DNA from: Pipra filicauda | Taxonomy: Eukaryota > Chordata > Aves > Passeriformes > Pipridae | Reading direction: 5' to 3' | Length of the DNA: 64,000 nt | NCBI RefSeq assembly: GCF_003945595.2 | Contig: NW_024104316.1 | Coordinates: 1,054,001 to 1,118,000, forward strand | The notes under the pieces: model-generated | The model's database searches: none | Told to the model about the DNA's origin: nothing | What the model saw: the letters and a program-made list of their open reading frames with translations, nothing else | Part shown: piece by piece, positions 21,111 to 33,311 of the stretch | How positions within the stretch are numbered: the first letter of the stretch is position 1 | How the letters are laid out: the number at the start of each line of letters is the position of its first letter | Translations under genes and position numbers: made by a program

Positions 21111-24100
21111 CGGTCCCCCGTGCTCAGCCCCCAGGGAAAGCGGGAGGATATGCGGCATCGCCGGCGGGTCCGGAGGCATCCGGGACGAGACGTGTCACGG
21201 CACACCGGGTAACGGGTCATGGGGACAAAGCCGGCTGGTCACCACCCCCAGCGGGGTCGCGGGGGTCGGGGACCGCCCCACGCCGCGCCGCATCCTCCGT
21301 GCCCTGCGCGGGGTGATGCGCGGGGACGGGGAGAAGGTACCACCCGAAGGACGAGGTGGGGGCCAGAGGCTGTTTTCCCTGCAATGGATGGGCGGGTCGG
21401 CGCAGAGGAGGGAAGAGATGCCCCAAAGGATGTCCCGCGTTCCCAAAGGCTGGAACGGCACATGCCATTGGCAGGTCTGGAAGCCATTGATCCTCCCCCC
21501 CCCCCGCCCCAGCTCCAGTAAGGGCTTGGTGCTGCCAGTGTCAGGCAGAACGTGTCCCCAGCAGGCTGCGGACGGGTCCGTGCCTGCAGTCCCCTCCAGC
21601 GGGTCACTGGGGATCGGCGTGGCCTCGGGCTCTCGTGCTCCCCAGCACAGGACCACGCAGCCGGGGAGGCTCCGCCGCCAGAGGCTGTGTGGGAAGGCGC
21701 AAGGAGGATGTGTGTGAGCTGCGCAGGGCTGGGCTCCCCCACCAGCACCCGGGGCGCTGGGGAGGGGACGCCCGCGCGTGGGTGCCAAACAGGGTCCCCA
21801 GGGGCTGTTCCCCCGCAGTGCCCCTGCCTGCAGTGCTGAGCCCAGGGGACGAGATTGTGACCTTGAGGCAGGTTTCCTCCTCGGGGACCCTGCCGAGGGC
21901 ACAGCCCCCGTGGTGGGGGTGCGAGCACCCTCTTAGTTTGGAACTGGTGGGTTCAGAGTTAGGCAGGGGAGTCTTCGAGCAGCCAGAGACTTGCAGCAGC
22001 ACTCGGTAGACAGGGGACAGCTACAGCTCTGGCCACCAGCTGGCCTCTGCCTGTCCCAAGCATCATCGTGGATCTCACAGTCCTCTCCTTCCTTGCCTTC
22101 TCGCAAGGGAGTCCTGAAGCATCGCGAGGAATGAATTAAAGGGCGTTGTAAGCTTAAAAATACAGCCCTCTGCTGTAGCTGTGCCACCTCCAGCTGCTGA
22201 GTGCGTCCCTCCTACCTGCAGAAGATCAGAGAGACAATTCCCTTCCCTGGCTCTTATTTTCTTCTCTCGAACGTCTCCCTGGAGCTGCTCCCTGTGCAGG
22301 TTTCCCTTGATGTGCTCCTCTAATCACCCTGGACTTTGCCCTAATGAGTGCAAGAGGGCCTGAGCTGGGATCATTCCCAAGCCCCGAGACCTGCCACACT
22401 CTTCCAGGCCTGAGGAAAGCTGATGGTCACTCTCCCTCTCCATCTGGGAGACACAACCCTGATGATTGGTAGCTTTGGGATGTCTGGCTTAACGTATCCG
22501 ATGGGTCTGATGGATACTCAGAGCCTGGGCATGGGTGTCCCCTGAGGTGGCATGTGTGGTCCCCAGGGTGCACAGGAGCCCACAGAGGAGATGAACCAAG
22601 GGTGGAGGATTTTGGGGAGCGGAGAGGGCAGTGCCAGCTGTGGTGGCCGCAGACACTGGGCATAGGCTGGCGCAGAGGAACCGCTGTGGTTGTGGTGCTG
22701 GGCTGCCAGCTCACAGCCCTGTGATTGCAGGGGAGGAAGTGGCCCCATGCCTGGGTGATGGGGAAATGACACTGTGGGCTCTGTTCTCAGAGGCAGTCAC
22801 GATGCTGGGGTGCCCCGAGCCAGCAAACAGCCGGGGCGGGGAAAAACTGGCTTGGGTGTTGCCTTCCTGCACAGTGAGGCATCATCTGGGCCTTACTGCC
22901 TTTTCAGTCCTTGGTCAGAGCACAGGATGTGGGGAAGAGAGAAGTGAGGAGCATTGCCCCAGATGTGCTCCTTACCCATGGCTCTCCCACGGGCAGGGGT
23001 TCACCAGCAGACAAGATATTTTTCCACTCAGCAGCATCCTCATGGTTGCAACCCTCTCTCCTCGCACCATCACCTCCGTCCCCAGCTGCTCCTGTCTTGG
23101 TTTAGGTGTTTTGCCATTTCCCAAGCTCCGGAGGAGCAGAGCAGGTTTTGGCCCCAAGTCCTCTCAATGGCAAATCCTGTATTATGGATGCCTGAGTATG
23201 GATTATAGCTCTGAAGTTAATTCACATGTGGCTAAGTTACTGTTGCTGTGGGAACCTTTAATGCTGAAATCCTTGACTAGTGTGTGTAAAATTAGAGCTC
23301 GTTCTGCCCGTCCCCACTGGCAGCTCCCTACGACTCAGGGGAGCTCGTGTGCTGCCGTTTGCTTGGGAGGTTGGCAGCTTTCCTCATCAGCCAGGGGATT
23401 TTGGACAAGCAGGGTCTTTCCCAGTGATGCTGCTCCTTTCTTTGCCCAAGTTTTTGGCTTGCAGGGAGTAATCATAGAACTAAGAATGGTTTGGGTTGGA
23501 AGGGACCTTAAAGTTCATCTCGTTCCAACCCCCTACCACGGGCAGGGACACCTTCCACTAGACCTGTTTGCTCAAAACCCTGTCCATCCTGGCCTTGAAC
23601 ACTTCCATGATGGATGACAGCCAGGGCCCCTGTCCCCACAGCATCCCTGCGGGTCTCTGCAGCCAGCCAGGACATACCCCCACAGCATGGGGAATGCAGA
23701 TGGGTTGCTGAAGCAGGGAACAGGGATCTTGGCAATGTTCCTGAGCATGCAGAAAGGGGCTGGACGCCTCGTTCCCTTCTTGAAAACTTCAGAGCTTTGT
23801 TCCCGTGGGCGGGAAGCGGTTTCAGAGCCTGCTGCAGGCGCTGAGCGAGCACCATTCATCCACCGGCAAAGGCAGCTTGTGTGGGGTGAACGGGGCTCTG
23901 CAGCAGCTTGTGTGGTCATTTAGCAGGAATTTGGCTTGGATGAAGCTCAGCCAGCCCTTCTCCAGGCTGTGGGTCTGCTTGGAGGGCTGCAGTGTCCGTA
24001 TCACCACGGCCTTGGGGGCTGTGTTGCAGCCTGTGGCGGTGAGTGGAGGTGGCTGGAGCTGAGGGGGGATGTCCCAGGCTCTGTGGCTGGGATGCTCAGT

Positions 24101-27100
24101 GGCAGAGTTATGGCAGAGGCTCTTTGCTCTGGAGGTGGTTGGTGATGGAGCTGCAGGTCACACCATCCCTCACTTGCTCTGCCCTTGCTGACTGCAGCAG
24201 TGTTTCCAGTGTGTTAAGGCAGGGGAGCAGTGCCAGGGCTTGCCAGGATGGCATGGATAGGGCTTACTGTGCCAAGGAGCAACTTCTTGGGGTCCTCAGT
24301 GAGAGGAGAAGCGGCCCTTAGCCTGCACATTGAGTGGTGGGCTCAAAGGTGTTGTCTCTAGTTGGGAACCAGATCTTTGACATTAAATTGTCTCCTCTAA
24401 TTCAGAGCTCAGCCGTGGTGAAGGAAAGCAAACCACCCAAGAGGTGTTAGGAAAGGAGAAAGGGAGAACATCAGGAGGCTGTGATCTCAGCTCCTGGGGT
24501 GTCAACATCTCAGGGACACTGGGACCTGTCTCAGAAAGGATAGAGCAGCACTGGGACAGGTTCAGAGGAGAATGACAAGGGCATAGAGAAACATGGAAAC
24601 CTACTGATGAAGCACTGCTTGTTCCTGGGCTCCTCTCCAAGTCTATGTCACTGGAGACAGGACCCTGGGCTAGGCAGACCTTATGGTCTGTGCATGGGGT
24701 TTCCAAAAGAAGGAAGCAGCCAAGTGACCTGGGGTTGATGCATGACCACAACACAGCTTTTCCTCTGGAGGGATGACTTGGCACAAGGAATGGGCACCTT
24801 TAATCCCGCTAAAGGGCTTTAGAGACTGGGTTTTGGGTTGGCAGCAGGGCTGGGCTTGCAGCCAAGTGGTGGCTCAGAGCCTGCCCCGACGTCCCTTGTA
24901 CCTGCTGAGTGTGCAAGGACAGGGGTAGCTCTGGAAGTGCCTGGAGGAACCCACTCCCCAGGAGAAGATTTCTTCTTCTGATGGCCAAGTCATGCTGCAG
25001 AGCTGGGCTGGATGTCACAAGTGATGGCAGAACTCAACAGTGTGGGGGCAAACCTGCTGTGACCCTCGACAGCCTTTCCCCAAGCAGTGCTCTTTTTGGG
25101 GCAGCAAAAACACAGCACCCTGTGCTAGGGAGGAGAAATCCAGAGGGCTGGGGATTGCCCGCCTGGAAGCTGGACTGATTTAGGATTTCACAGAACACCC
25201 TGGCCTTGGGGATAAGGGTGCCTGGAGGAGCAAGTCCCCTGTGCTGGCATCCTGCTGGCTTGTGCCTGAGCTGCAGGCTCACTGCCATATTGCTGATGGA
25301 TGGATGGATATCAGGGCATCCTCTGCTTGCTTCACAGGATACATCCTGTTCCACAGTAGCTTAAGATTTGGTCCCAACCTCGCACGGAATAAAATGATTA
25401 TTCCAAGCATCTCTAAAGCTGCAGCTCCCGAGTGCCCGTGCTTTTGCATGCAGGTAGGTTAGCTGGTGCTGAGGGAGGTTGTGCTCTGGCATGGCTTGTG
25501 CTGCAGTGGTTTGCTGGCTGCTCTGGCTGCTTGCTGAGACGGATGCAAACAAGGTCACCCCGTCACCAGGGCTGAGCATCCTCGTCTCCAAGTGGGGTAA
25601 CATGTCCCGGTGAACCAGGATTTCTTCACTCGAGCAGCAGCCAGCAGCGCTCGTGACACTGTGAACGTGCTCACTGGCTGCTTTAATCCTGTAAGTGCAG
25701 ATACCAGCGGCCAGGAAAAGCAAAGTGCCTGGCTGCCTGGCTTATTAGGCAGTGGCTGAGGAGGAGAGGGAGATCCCAAAGCATCAGGGACCTGCAATCC
25801 TGACCTGGGAGGCAGCTGGAAGGTCTTCTGTGCACACATGGCCAGGAAGCAGCCTTTCCTTAGGTGCTCCCTTGTCCTTCCCTCATCCATCATGCATCAC
25901 CCAACCCTTCCGTGGAGCCTCTGGATTTGGGATGCTCTGTCCATGTGCCTGTTTGGCTGATGCTCTCATTCTTCTTTTCTTTCTAGTTTTCCACCTGTCG
26001 AGGAAGGTGACATCCATTGTCCCGGAGAGCTGCCTCCTCATCCTGCTGGGGCTGGTCCTGGGGGGCATCGTGTTGGCCGTGGCCAAGAAAGCCGAGTACC
26101 AGCTGGAGCCCAACATGTTCTTCCTCTTCCTTCTGCCCCCCATCGTCCTAGACTCGGGCTACTTCATGCCCAGCCGGCTGTTCTTCGACAACATCGGTGC
26201 CATCCTCACCTACGCGGTGGTGGGCACGCTCTGGAACTCCTTTGCCACCGGCACAGCGCTCTGGGGGCTGCACCGGGCCGGGCTCATGGGTGGGTGTGCA
26301 GGGCTGCCCAGCTTGGACCACACCCACAGAAAACAGGTTGGAGGTGCAAAGCACCCCGATTTCATAGCCTGTCCCTGCTGTGGATTCCTAGGAATCATAG
26401 CACAAACGGGGCCCTGGCATCCTGGGAATGGTGCTCTGTCAGGACAGTCAAGCTCGCAGGACAAATGGGCCCTGCTTGGCACTGGGCTGATTCATGTCTT
26501 TGCTATTTTTGTCGCTGACCTTGGCTGGCGTAGCTGGCTCGCCGCCGTGCTCCCTGTCCTTGGCTGGAGCCACTGGCCCTGGCTGGCCTGGGCTGTGTTT
26601 TGAGCTCTCTTGAGACCTGAGGAACTGCTTGATGCCTGGACCCCTCTTCTGGTGGTACCTGCCAGAGGGGCAGAGATGCATCTGGGTGCCAAGGGGGACA
26701 TCCCTCATGCTCCTCTCCTGTTGCAGCAAGGATGTGCTGAGCCCCACTTTACAGGGGGCACCCCAGAGGTCTGGGAATACTCTCACTGGGTTCATCCCAC
26801 TGCACTCCCAGTTGAGATGCTGCAGCTGGGATCAGCTGAGGGACAGGCTCATTTTGGCCTGGTGAGAGGGGCTCAGGGGCAGATGGTTTGCCTCACCTGG
26901 GTCCTTCTGTCCTGTCAGATCCGGGTGTCGAAGCTGGGCTGATGGATTTCCTGCTCTTCGGCAGCCTCATCTCAGCTGTGGACCCTGTGGCAGTGCTGGC
27001 TGTCTTTGAAGAGGTCCATGTGAATGAGACCCTCTTCATCATCGTGTTTGGCGAGTCTCTCCTGAATGATGCTGTCACCGTGGTGAGTTGCAGTTTGGGG

Positions 27101-30100
27101 GACCCCGATGTGGAGCCCAGTGCCATGCAGGGTACTGGACTCTCCCAGGTCAGAGGGTGCAGGTGACATCCCCAAGCTCTGGGCAGACCCCTGCCATGCT
27201 CTCTTGGTCTTTCCTCTCTCCTGGCCCTGGGGGACTTTGCCTGCTGAGATGAGCTGTGTCAACTGGCAGGTTTGGGGCAGGAGATGCCTCTTCCGCAGGG
27301 TCCATCCTGCCCTTCTCAAGGCAGGATATCCTGCATTCCTCAAAGGATTTGCCTTGCTTGCAGGTGCTGTACAAGGTCTTCAACTCTTTTGTGGAGCTGG
27401 GCCCAGCGCACATCCACGCCACAGACTACGTGAAGGGGGTAGGTGAGTATTTGCCACACCAGCCCCTCTGCCTCTTCCTCCATTGTGGAAGTGGAGAGGG
27501 GCAAGCATGGGTGCTGCTGTCCTGTGGGGTGGGCACTGAGCACCCAGGTCTGTCATCTCCATCCCAGTGGACACATGATGGTCACCAGCAGAGAATCACA
27601 GAATGGTTTCGGTTGGAAGGGACCTTAAAGATCATTTCATTCCAACCTCCCTGACATGGGCAGGGACACCTCCCACCAGCCCAGGTTGCCCAAGCCCTGT
27701 CCAACCTGGCCTTGGACACTTCCAGGGATGGGGCAGCCACAGCTTCTCTGGGAAACCTGTGCCAGGGCCTCCCTACACTCACAGGGAAAAGTTTCTTCCT
27801 GATATCCAATCTAATCCTGCCCTCTGTCAGTTTGAAGCCATTCCCCCTTGTCCTGTCACTCCATGCCCTTGTCAAAAGTCCTCCGGTTCTCCTGTGGCCC
27901 CTTTAGATATTGGAAGAGACTCTAAGATCTCCCTGGAGCCTTCTCTTCTCCAGGCTGAACAATCCAACTCTGTCAGCCTGTCTCCATAACAGAAGTGCTC
28001 CAGGGGGTGCTTTGGGATGATCCCAAAATCCAAAATTCCATGCTCCATGAGATACTTGGTGGGGACCCGGGTGGGAACACAGGCCAGCCGGGTGTGGTGT
28101 GGCCGTGGGCCACAGGAGCCGGGCCCGCTTGCCTATGGTGCAGATGAGTCTTCTCCTCCCAACAGCCTCCTTTTTCCTGGTGAGCCTGGGGGGCACGGCC
28201 GTGGGGCTGCTCTTCGCCTTCCTCCTGGCCCTGATCACGCGGTTCACCAAGCGCGTGCGCATCATCGAGCCGCTCTTCGTCTTCCTCCTGGCCTACGTCG
28301 CGTACCTCGCCGCCGAGATGGTCTCGCTCTCCTCCATCCTGGCGTGAGTACTGGGGTGCCCCCCAAGGGGATCCAGGGGGTTGGGGCTGCAGTGCTGAGC
28401 AGCAAGAGGCAGCGAGCAGACCCGCTCCTCATCCTGCCGTAGGGCCATGCCAGCTCCTTCTGCCCCTCTGCAGAGTCACCTTCTGTGGGATCTGCTGCAA
28501 GAAGTACGTGGAAGCCAATATCTCCCAGAAATCCCGCACCACGGTCAAATACACTATGAAGACACTGGCCAGCAGTTCAGAGACCATCATCTTCATGTTT
28601 CTGGGCATCTCAGCTGTGGACACCTCCAAGTGGGCATGGGACACAGCACTGGTGCTGGGCACCCTGTTCTTTATCCTGCTCTTCAGAGCCGTGGGTCAGT
28701 CTGCCCTGCTGTGTGTCTGGCCGGTGGCACCTTACCCCCAAAAAGGGGTACTCCCCAAAAAAGGTTGGGGCACAAGGCCAGCCACGGCTCCTGGCTGGGA
28801 TTTTGTGCAGGCAGGGTTCTTGCAGCATCCCAGGCTCTCCTTCTTCCCTAGGTGTTGTCCTCCAGACCCACGTGCTCAACCGCTTCCGCCTCATCCCCCT
28901 GGACAGGATCGACCAGGTGGTCATGTCCTATGGTGGCCTTCGTGGGGCTGTGGCCTTCGCCCTGGTCATCCTGCTGGACAGGGAGAAGGTGAAAGCCAAG
29001 GACTACTTTGTGGCAACAACCATCGTGGTGGTGTTCTTCACTGTCATTGTGCAGGTGAGGATGGGCACTGTGCCCTCCTCCAGTGCTGCTTTTTTGCCCC
29101 AGAGCTGGCCTGGGGACATGTGCTTGGGGAAAGCATCTCTTTTCAAGTGACCTTTGGTCCTCGGTGCCTTCTGGCACCCCATCCATCACCAGGTGCGCAG
29201 GACCACTGTGGCAACTGTTGTGATGGTGGAGGCATGGCCCATGTTTTTTCCCCACTGGCCTCTTGTTCTGGGACTGGCTCCAAGGGCAGTGATGGTGTGT
29301 GCCTGGCCAAGCTGTTCTCTTTACAAATCTGCTGATGGGCTTTGGCTCTGGGGTTCCTGCAGCAAGGGGAGTCACAGGGAGGAGGGGAAGGGGGCTGGGA
29401 GCTTATGACATGGCACAGGGGGTCGGGCTGGTAGGGGCACACGTGGCTGGTACAGCCACTGTCCCCGGTCACTTCATGCTGCTTCTGCTCCCCGTGCCCC
29501 AGCCATGCACCCTCTCGCCCTCCCAGTCTTTCCCTTGCCTTCTCCTGCCATTCTAGGGCCTCACCATCAAGCCCCTGGTGACGTGGCTGAAGGTGAAGCG
29601 CAGTGACCACCACAAGCCCACGCTGAATGAGGAGCTGCACGAGCACGTAGGTGCAAGTGCCAGAGGCTGCCCAGCTCCCCACGCCGGCAGGGCTGGGTGA
29701 GGGCCATGCATGGCCTCGGCATCCCCGGGGCACCCCCAGCCTTGCCACCACTCTCACCCTCCTCCCTTCACTCAAGGCCTTTGACCACATCCTGGCAGCA
29801 GTGGAGGACATCGTGGGGCACCACGGCTACCACTACTGGCGGGACAAGTGAGTGTCTTAGCCAGGATCCAATGCCAGCCATCACTGGGTGAAGGACACGT
29901 GCGCCACGGGGATATCACAGGGTCCCCACAGGAGGACACCCCTGCTGTAGGCAGGGCAGCAGGACCAGGAAGGCTGTATGTCTGTCCATCAGTCTGGATA
30001 GGTACCATCTGGCTGCTGTTGTGCAGCAGATCCAAGTCCCAAAGGCATCCCAGAGAGAGGTCAGGGAGGTGCTGTTGGGAATGGTGTGGAGCTGGGATTG

Positions 30101-33100
30101 ATTGTCAAGGCTGAAGCTGCTGGGGGGCCGTGGGGTGTCTGTGGGGGTGGCAATGGCCCTGTGCCTCCTCATGGATGGAGCTGTGCTGGGCACTGAGGAG
30201 GGAACAGCCCTGTTCCTGCCCGGGCAGTGTTTATCTGCAGCATGGCGACAGGAAAAGGATGCAAAAAGCCTGTTTCCTGGAGGGGAAGTGCTCCAGCAGG
30301 GCTGCCACACCGGCCCCAGTCCCACTCCCACTGCCTCCCACAGACCTGCTGGTCTCTGGCTTGCCCTTGGGCAGGGATGAAGGGTCAGCCTGTCCCCTCC
30401 CCTCCTGCCTTCCCTGGCAGTGTGTCCCTGTGCTCAGCCAGGTCCCGTGTGCCCAGCCTCCCTTTGCCACGATTTGGACACTCATCCTTGCACAGGCAGG
30501 TGTCTCTGGCCATGCTGCGCGGTGGGAGCTGAAGCGCCTGTGTCTTCATCTCGTGACAGGTGGGAACAGTTCGACAAGAAGTACCTGAGCCAGCTCCTGA
30601 TGCGGAAATCTGCCTACAGGCTGCGGGACGAGATCTGGGATGTTTACTACAAGCTGAACATCCGTGATGCCATCAGCTTTGCTGATCAGGTAAGGGCACG
30701 TGGTGGGGGCCAGGTGGCAGGATGGCCCTGACAGGAGAGGTCCCCCCCACGTATGGTCATATGTGAACCCTCTGGCCAGGCAGTGGGGAACCCCCAGCCC
30801 AGCTGGGTCCTTGCTGCCCCAATGCCAGCCTTGCCCTCCCCCTCCTAGGGTGGCCACGTGCTCTCGGCTGCCAAGCTGGCGCTGCCCTCCATGCCCAGCC
30901 GCACGTCCATGTCGGAGTCGTCGGTCACAAACCTCCTGTGAGTACGGGCATCCCTCCGAGCCCCCAGGCGGACCTCGCTGGACCTCACAGCCACCCTCTT
31001 CCCTGGGGGTGGGTTGTGCCGGGGCTGGCAGGGGGCTGGCACAGTGCGGGCATCGAGTCCAGTCCCTCCACTTCCATGTGCCCGCAGGAGGGAGAGCGGG
31101 AGCGGCGCGTGCCTGGACCTGCAGGTGATCGACACGGTGCGGAGCCGCCGGGACAAGGAGGACGCTGCCATGCACCACGTGCTGCGAGGGAGCCTCTACA
31201 AGCCCCGCCGGCGGGTGAGCACTGCCGGGCCGGGCTGAGCCCGCGGGGAGCAGCGCCCGCAGGAGGAGCAGGGATGGAGGATGCTCTGCGGAGCCAGCTG
31301 CTCACCCTGTGTCTCTTTGCCTCTCCCTCGGCCAGTACAAGGCCAGCTACAGCCGTCACTTCATCTCTCCAGATAAACAAGAGCGCCAAGATAAAGAAAT
31401 CTTCCGGCAGAACATGAAGAGGCGTCTGGAGACCTTCAAGTCCACAAAGCACAATGTCTGCTCCTCCAAGAGCAAGGCCAGGCTGAAGGAAAAGGGCAGG
31501 AAAAAGGCAAGCGCTCCCCAAATTCCTGCTCTTTTCCTAGCTCTGAGATTTGGTTTCCCCCAGGGTGCAGTCAGAGAGGTCCTTTGGGGTGTAGGTGAGG
31601 TGCTGTAGGGCACTGGCAGCTCCACAGCCAGCAGTGAAAGCAGCTCATCTCATCTCATCTCAGTTCTGCGTGTGATCATGCAGGTGTCACGTGTCCCTGT
31701 GTCCTCACCACACCAGCACTGCTGTGGGGTGGCTCTTCCCTGAGCAAAGTGGTCTTAAGCCCTGGAGAAGCCAGTTTTTTTTTCCAAGAGCACTCAGCAT
31801 AAAGCATCCGGAATGTTGGTGCAGATCCAGTCTCAGAAGTGTGACACTGCACCTTAAATTGAGCCTTGGGTGTCTTCTCTCGTTTGGAGGCTTTTGAAGC
31901 CATTGCAGCTGAGCAGTTTGTTGTAGGGCCATGGGGATGCAAACATAAAGACTAGGAACCACTGACTGCCATGTAGCCAGGGTGGGAATCTGCATGGCCA
32001 GGGCCACCCTGGATTGCAGGGGCACCTGTTGGGGTTTGCACAGGGCCGATCCCAGCCAGTCCCTCTTCCCTCACAGAAGAACATCTCTCTGACCAAAGAG
32101 ACGCCCAATGGGAAGACACAGAGAAACATCCCCTGGCAGGAGGCAGGTGAGGCCAGTGGCAGGTGAGGCTGGCAGGGGGACCTGGAGAGATGGGATGGGA
32201 GCACCCGCTGTGCCTGCCCACTGCCAGCTCGGTGGCATGACAGCGCCCAGGGTTGCACTGGCACCAAATCCTTCTCCCATGGATGCAGGCCTTCCCCCAC
32301 AGGGTGCCCCATCCTCCAAAACAACTCCCTCTGTCTGGCTGCAGCTCCTGTCCTGGTGATGGTCAGCTCAGAGGAGGAGGAGAGCGATAGCTCGGAGACG
32401 GAGAGAGAGGATGATGAAGGGATCGTGTTTATCGCTCGAGCCACCGACGAGGTCTTGCAGGGAAAGACAACTCCTGGTAGGCACCGAGGCCCCACCCCAG
32501 GGCAGCTGCCATTGGATAGCTTGTCCTTCCTCCACCTGTGCAGCAAATTTGCCTTGGCCTAGGCAAAACCAAAATCAGCAGAGCATGAATGGGAGAATCA
32601 CTGTCCTCTGGAGGCATGGCAGAGCCTCCCTCGTGTTTCCTGCATCCCTGGGCCAGCACAGGGTGTGATTCTTGGAGTTGTCCTGCAAAAGGCCAGGAGT
32701 TGGACTCCCCCTCCCAACTCAGGATATTCTAAGATTCTATGGCCATTTGGTAGTGGGTGGCTCTGCAATGTTTGCAGGGTCCAAGGAGAGACTGAGAACT
32801 GTGCAAGCTCCTTCTCACTGTCCCTCTTTCTGCATCCACAGGCAGCCTGGATGTCTGCCCCAGCCCCTGCATCATCCCACCATCGCCCACCTTGGCAGAG
32901 AAGGAGCTGCCATGGAAAGGAGACCAGGCTGATCTGGCTGTTTACGTCTCCTCGGAGACCACCAAAATCGTGCCAGTGGATATGCAGAAGGCTTGGAACC
33001 AAAGCATCTCCTCCCTGGAGAGCATCGCTTCCCCGCCAGGCACTGAGAGCGGACCTCAGCACAGGAGATTCGTCTGCCCTGTGCTGGAGGAGGGCAGACC

Positions 33101-33311
33101 CCAGTCTGCAAGCCACGTGACACCAGAGCAGAGCTCCTGCTTCCAGTTCCCCAGCCACATCTCCAGGAGTGGCCGGTCGCAGAGTGACAGCAGCCCAGAC
33201 GGCCCTGAGCAGCAGGAGCTGCAGCCTTTGATGGCCACAGAGGAGCAGGGCAGGATGCCACCCACCGTGGAGCCCAGGCGGCTGATGTTCCACAGAGCGA
33301 GCCACCTCTGA
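20950..33311 (+). CDS. SLC9A5: SLC9A5, Na+/H+ exchanger NHE5 (16 coding exons, 876 aa)
   Basis: NHE5 swaps luminal or extracellular Na+ for cytosolic H+ at the plasma membrane and recycling endosomes, mainly in neurons (family knowledge). Exons: 20950-21082, 25987-26289, 26919-27082, 27364-27442, 28166-28343, 28474-28694, 28852-29054, 29557-29646, 29777-29847, 30560-30689, 30849-30937, 31088-31214, 31336-31506, 32077-32146, 32345-32476, 32842-33311; phases all agree (2631 nt). Residues about 25-455 form the membrane domain with [38 protein letters not shown] (transport Asp), [15 protein letters not shown] and [17 protein letters not shown]. The tail holds the regulatory segment ([19 protein letters not shown]-type helix), a Ser/acidic cluster ([13 protein letters not shown]) and [16 protein letters not shown], all close to human NHE5 (896 aa). 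The N-terminus is shorter than human. All introns are GT-AG except the one after 31506 (GC-AG). Confidence 0.95.
21083..25986 (+). other. SLC9A5 intron 1 (4.9 kb)
   Basis: No exon is recognised. It holds a minus-orientation CR1 fragment (about 23470-23625) and a short GGAT run near 25290. Bases 21083-21900 remain G+C-rich as the tail of the promoter CpG island. Confidence 0.7.
23470..23625 (-). mobile_element. CR1 LINE 3' fragment
   Basis: ATCATAGAACTAAGAATGGT, TTGGGTTGGAAGGGACCTTA and CCATCCTGGCCTTGAACACT form the reverse complement of a CR1 3' end. It lies in SLC9A5 intron 1, antisense to the gene. Confidence 0.88.
27590..28005 (-). mobile_element. CR1 LINE 3' fragment (about 415 bp)
   Basis: It runs from AATCACAGAATGGTTTCGGT through CCTGATATCCAATCTAATCC and CCCCTTGTCCTGTCACTCCA to CAGGCTGAACAATCCAACTC, a long, fairly intact reverse-complement CR1 3' end. 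It fills most of SLC9A5 intron 4 and ends about 160 bp before exon 5. Confidence 0.93.
31507..31508 (+). other. SLC9A5: Non-canonical GC splice donor, SLC9A5 intron 13
   Basis: After exon 13 (ends GGCAGGAAAAAG at 31506) the intron begins GCAAGC, the consensus form of a GC donor. No GT that keeps the frame lies nearby. The next exon (32077-32146, [13 protein letters not shown]) joins in phase 0 and matches the human KDGVANAEATNGK region. Confidence 0.65.
32345..32476 (+). CDS. SLC9A5: SLC9A5 exon 15 with acidic sorting cluster
   Basis: It codes [19 protein letters not shown] followed by [13 protein letters not shown]. In human NHE5 the equivalent Ser/Thr cluster is a CK2 target that recruits beta-arrestin and is followed by Ile-Ile (family knowledge). 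Here the Ser/Thr and acidic residues are kept, but the pair reads Ile-Val (residues about 703-704). Confidence 0.85.
32680..32745 (+). mobile_element. CR1 LINE 3' tip
   Basis: GGAGTTGGACTCCCCCTCCC and CAACTCAGGATATTCTAAGA ending TTCTATGG resemble the last 65 bases of CR1, in SLC9A5 intron 15. Confidence 0.6.

Noticed and set aside
24480..24600. Possible old CR1-like segment (ACTGGGACAGGTTCAGAGGA)
   Set aside because: The similarity is too short and diverged to support without a database comparison.
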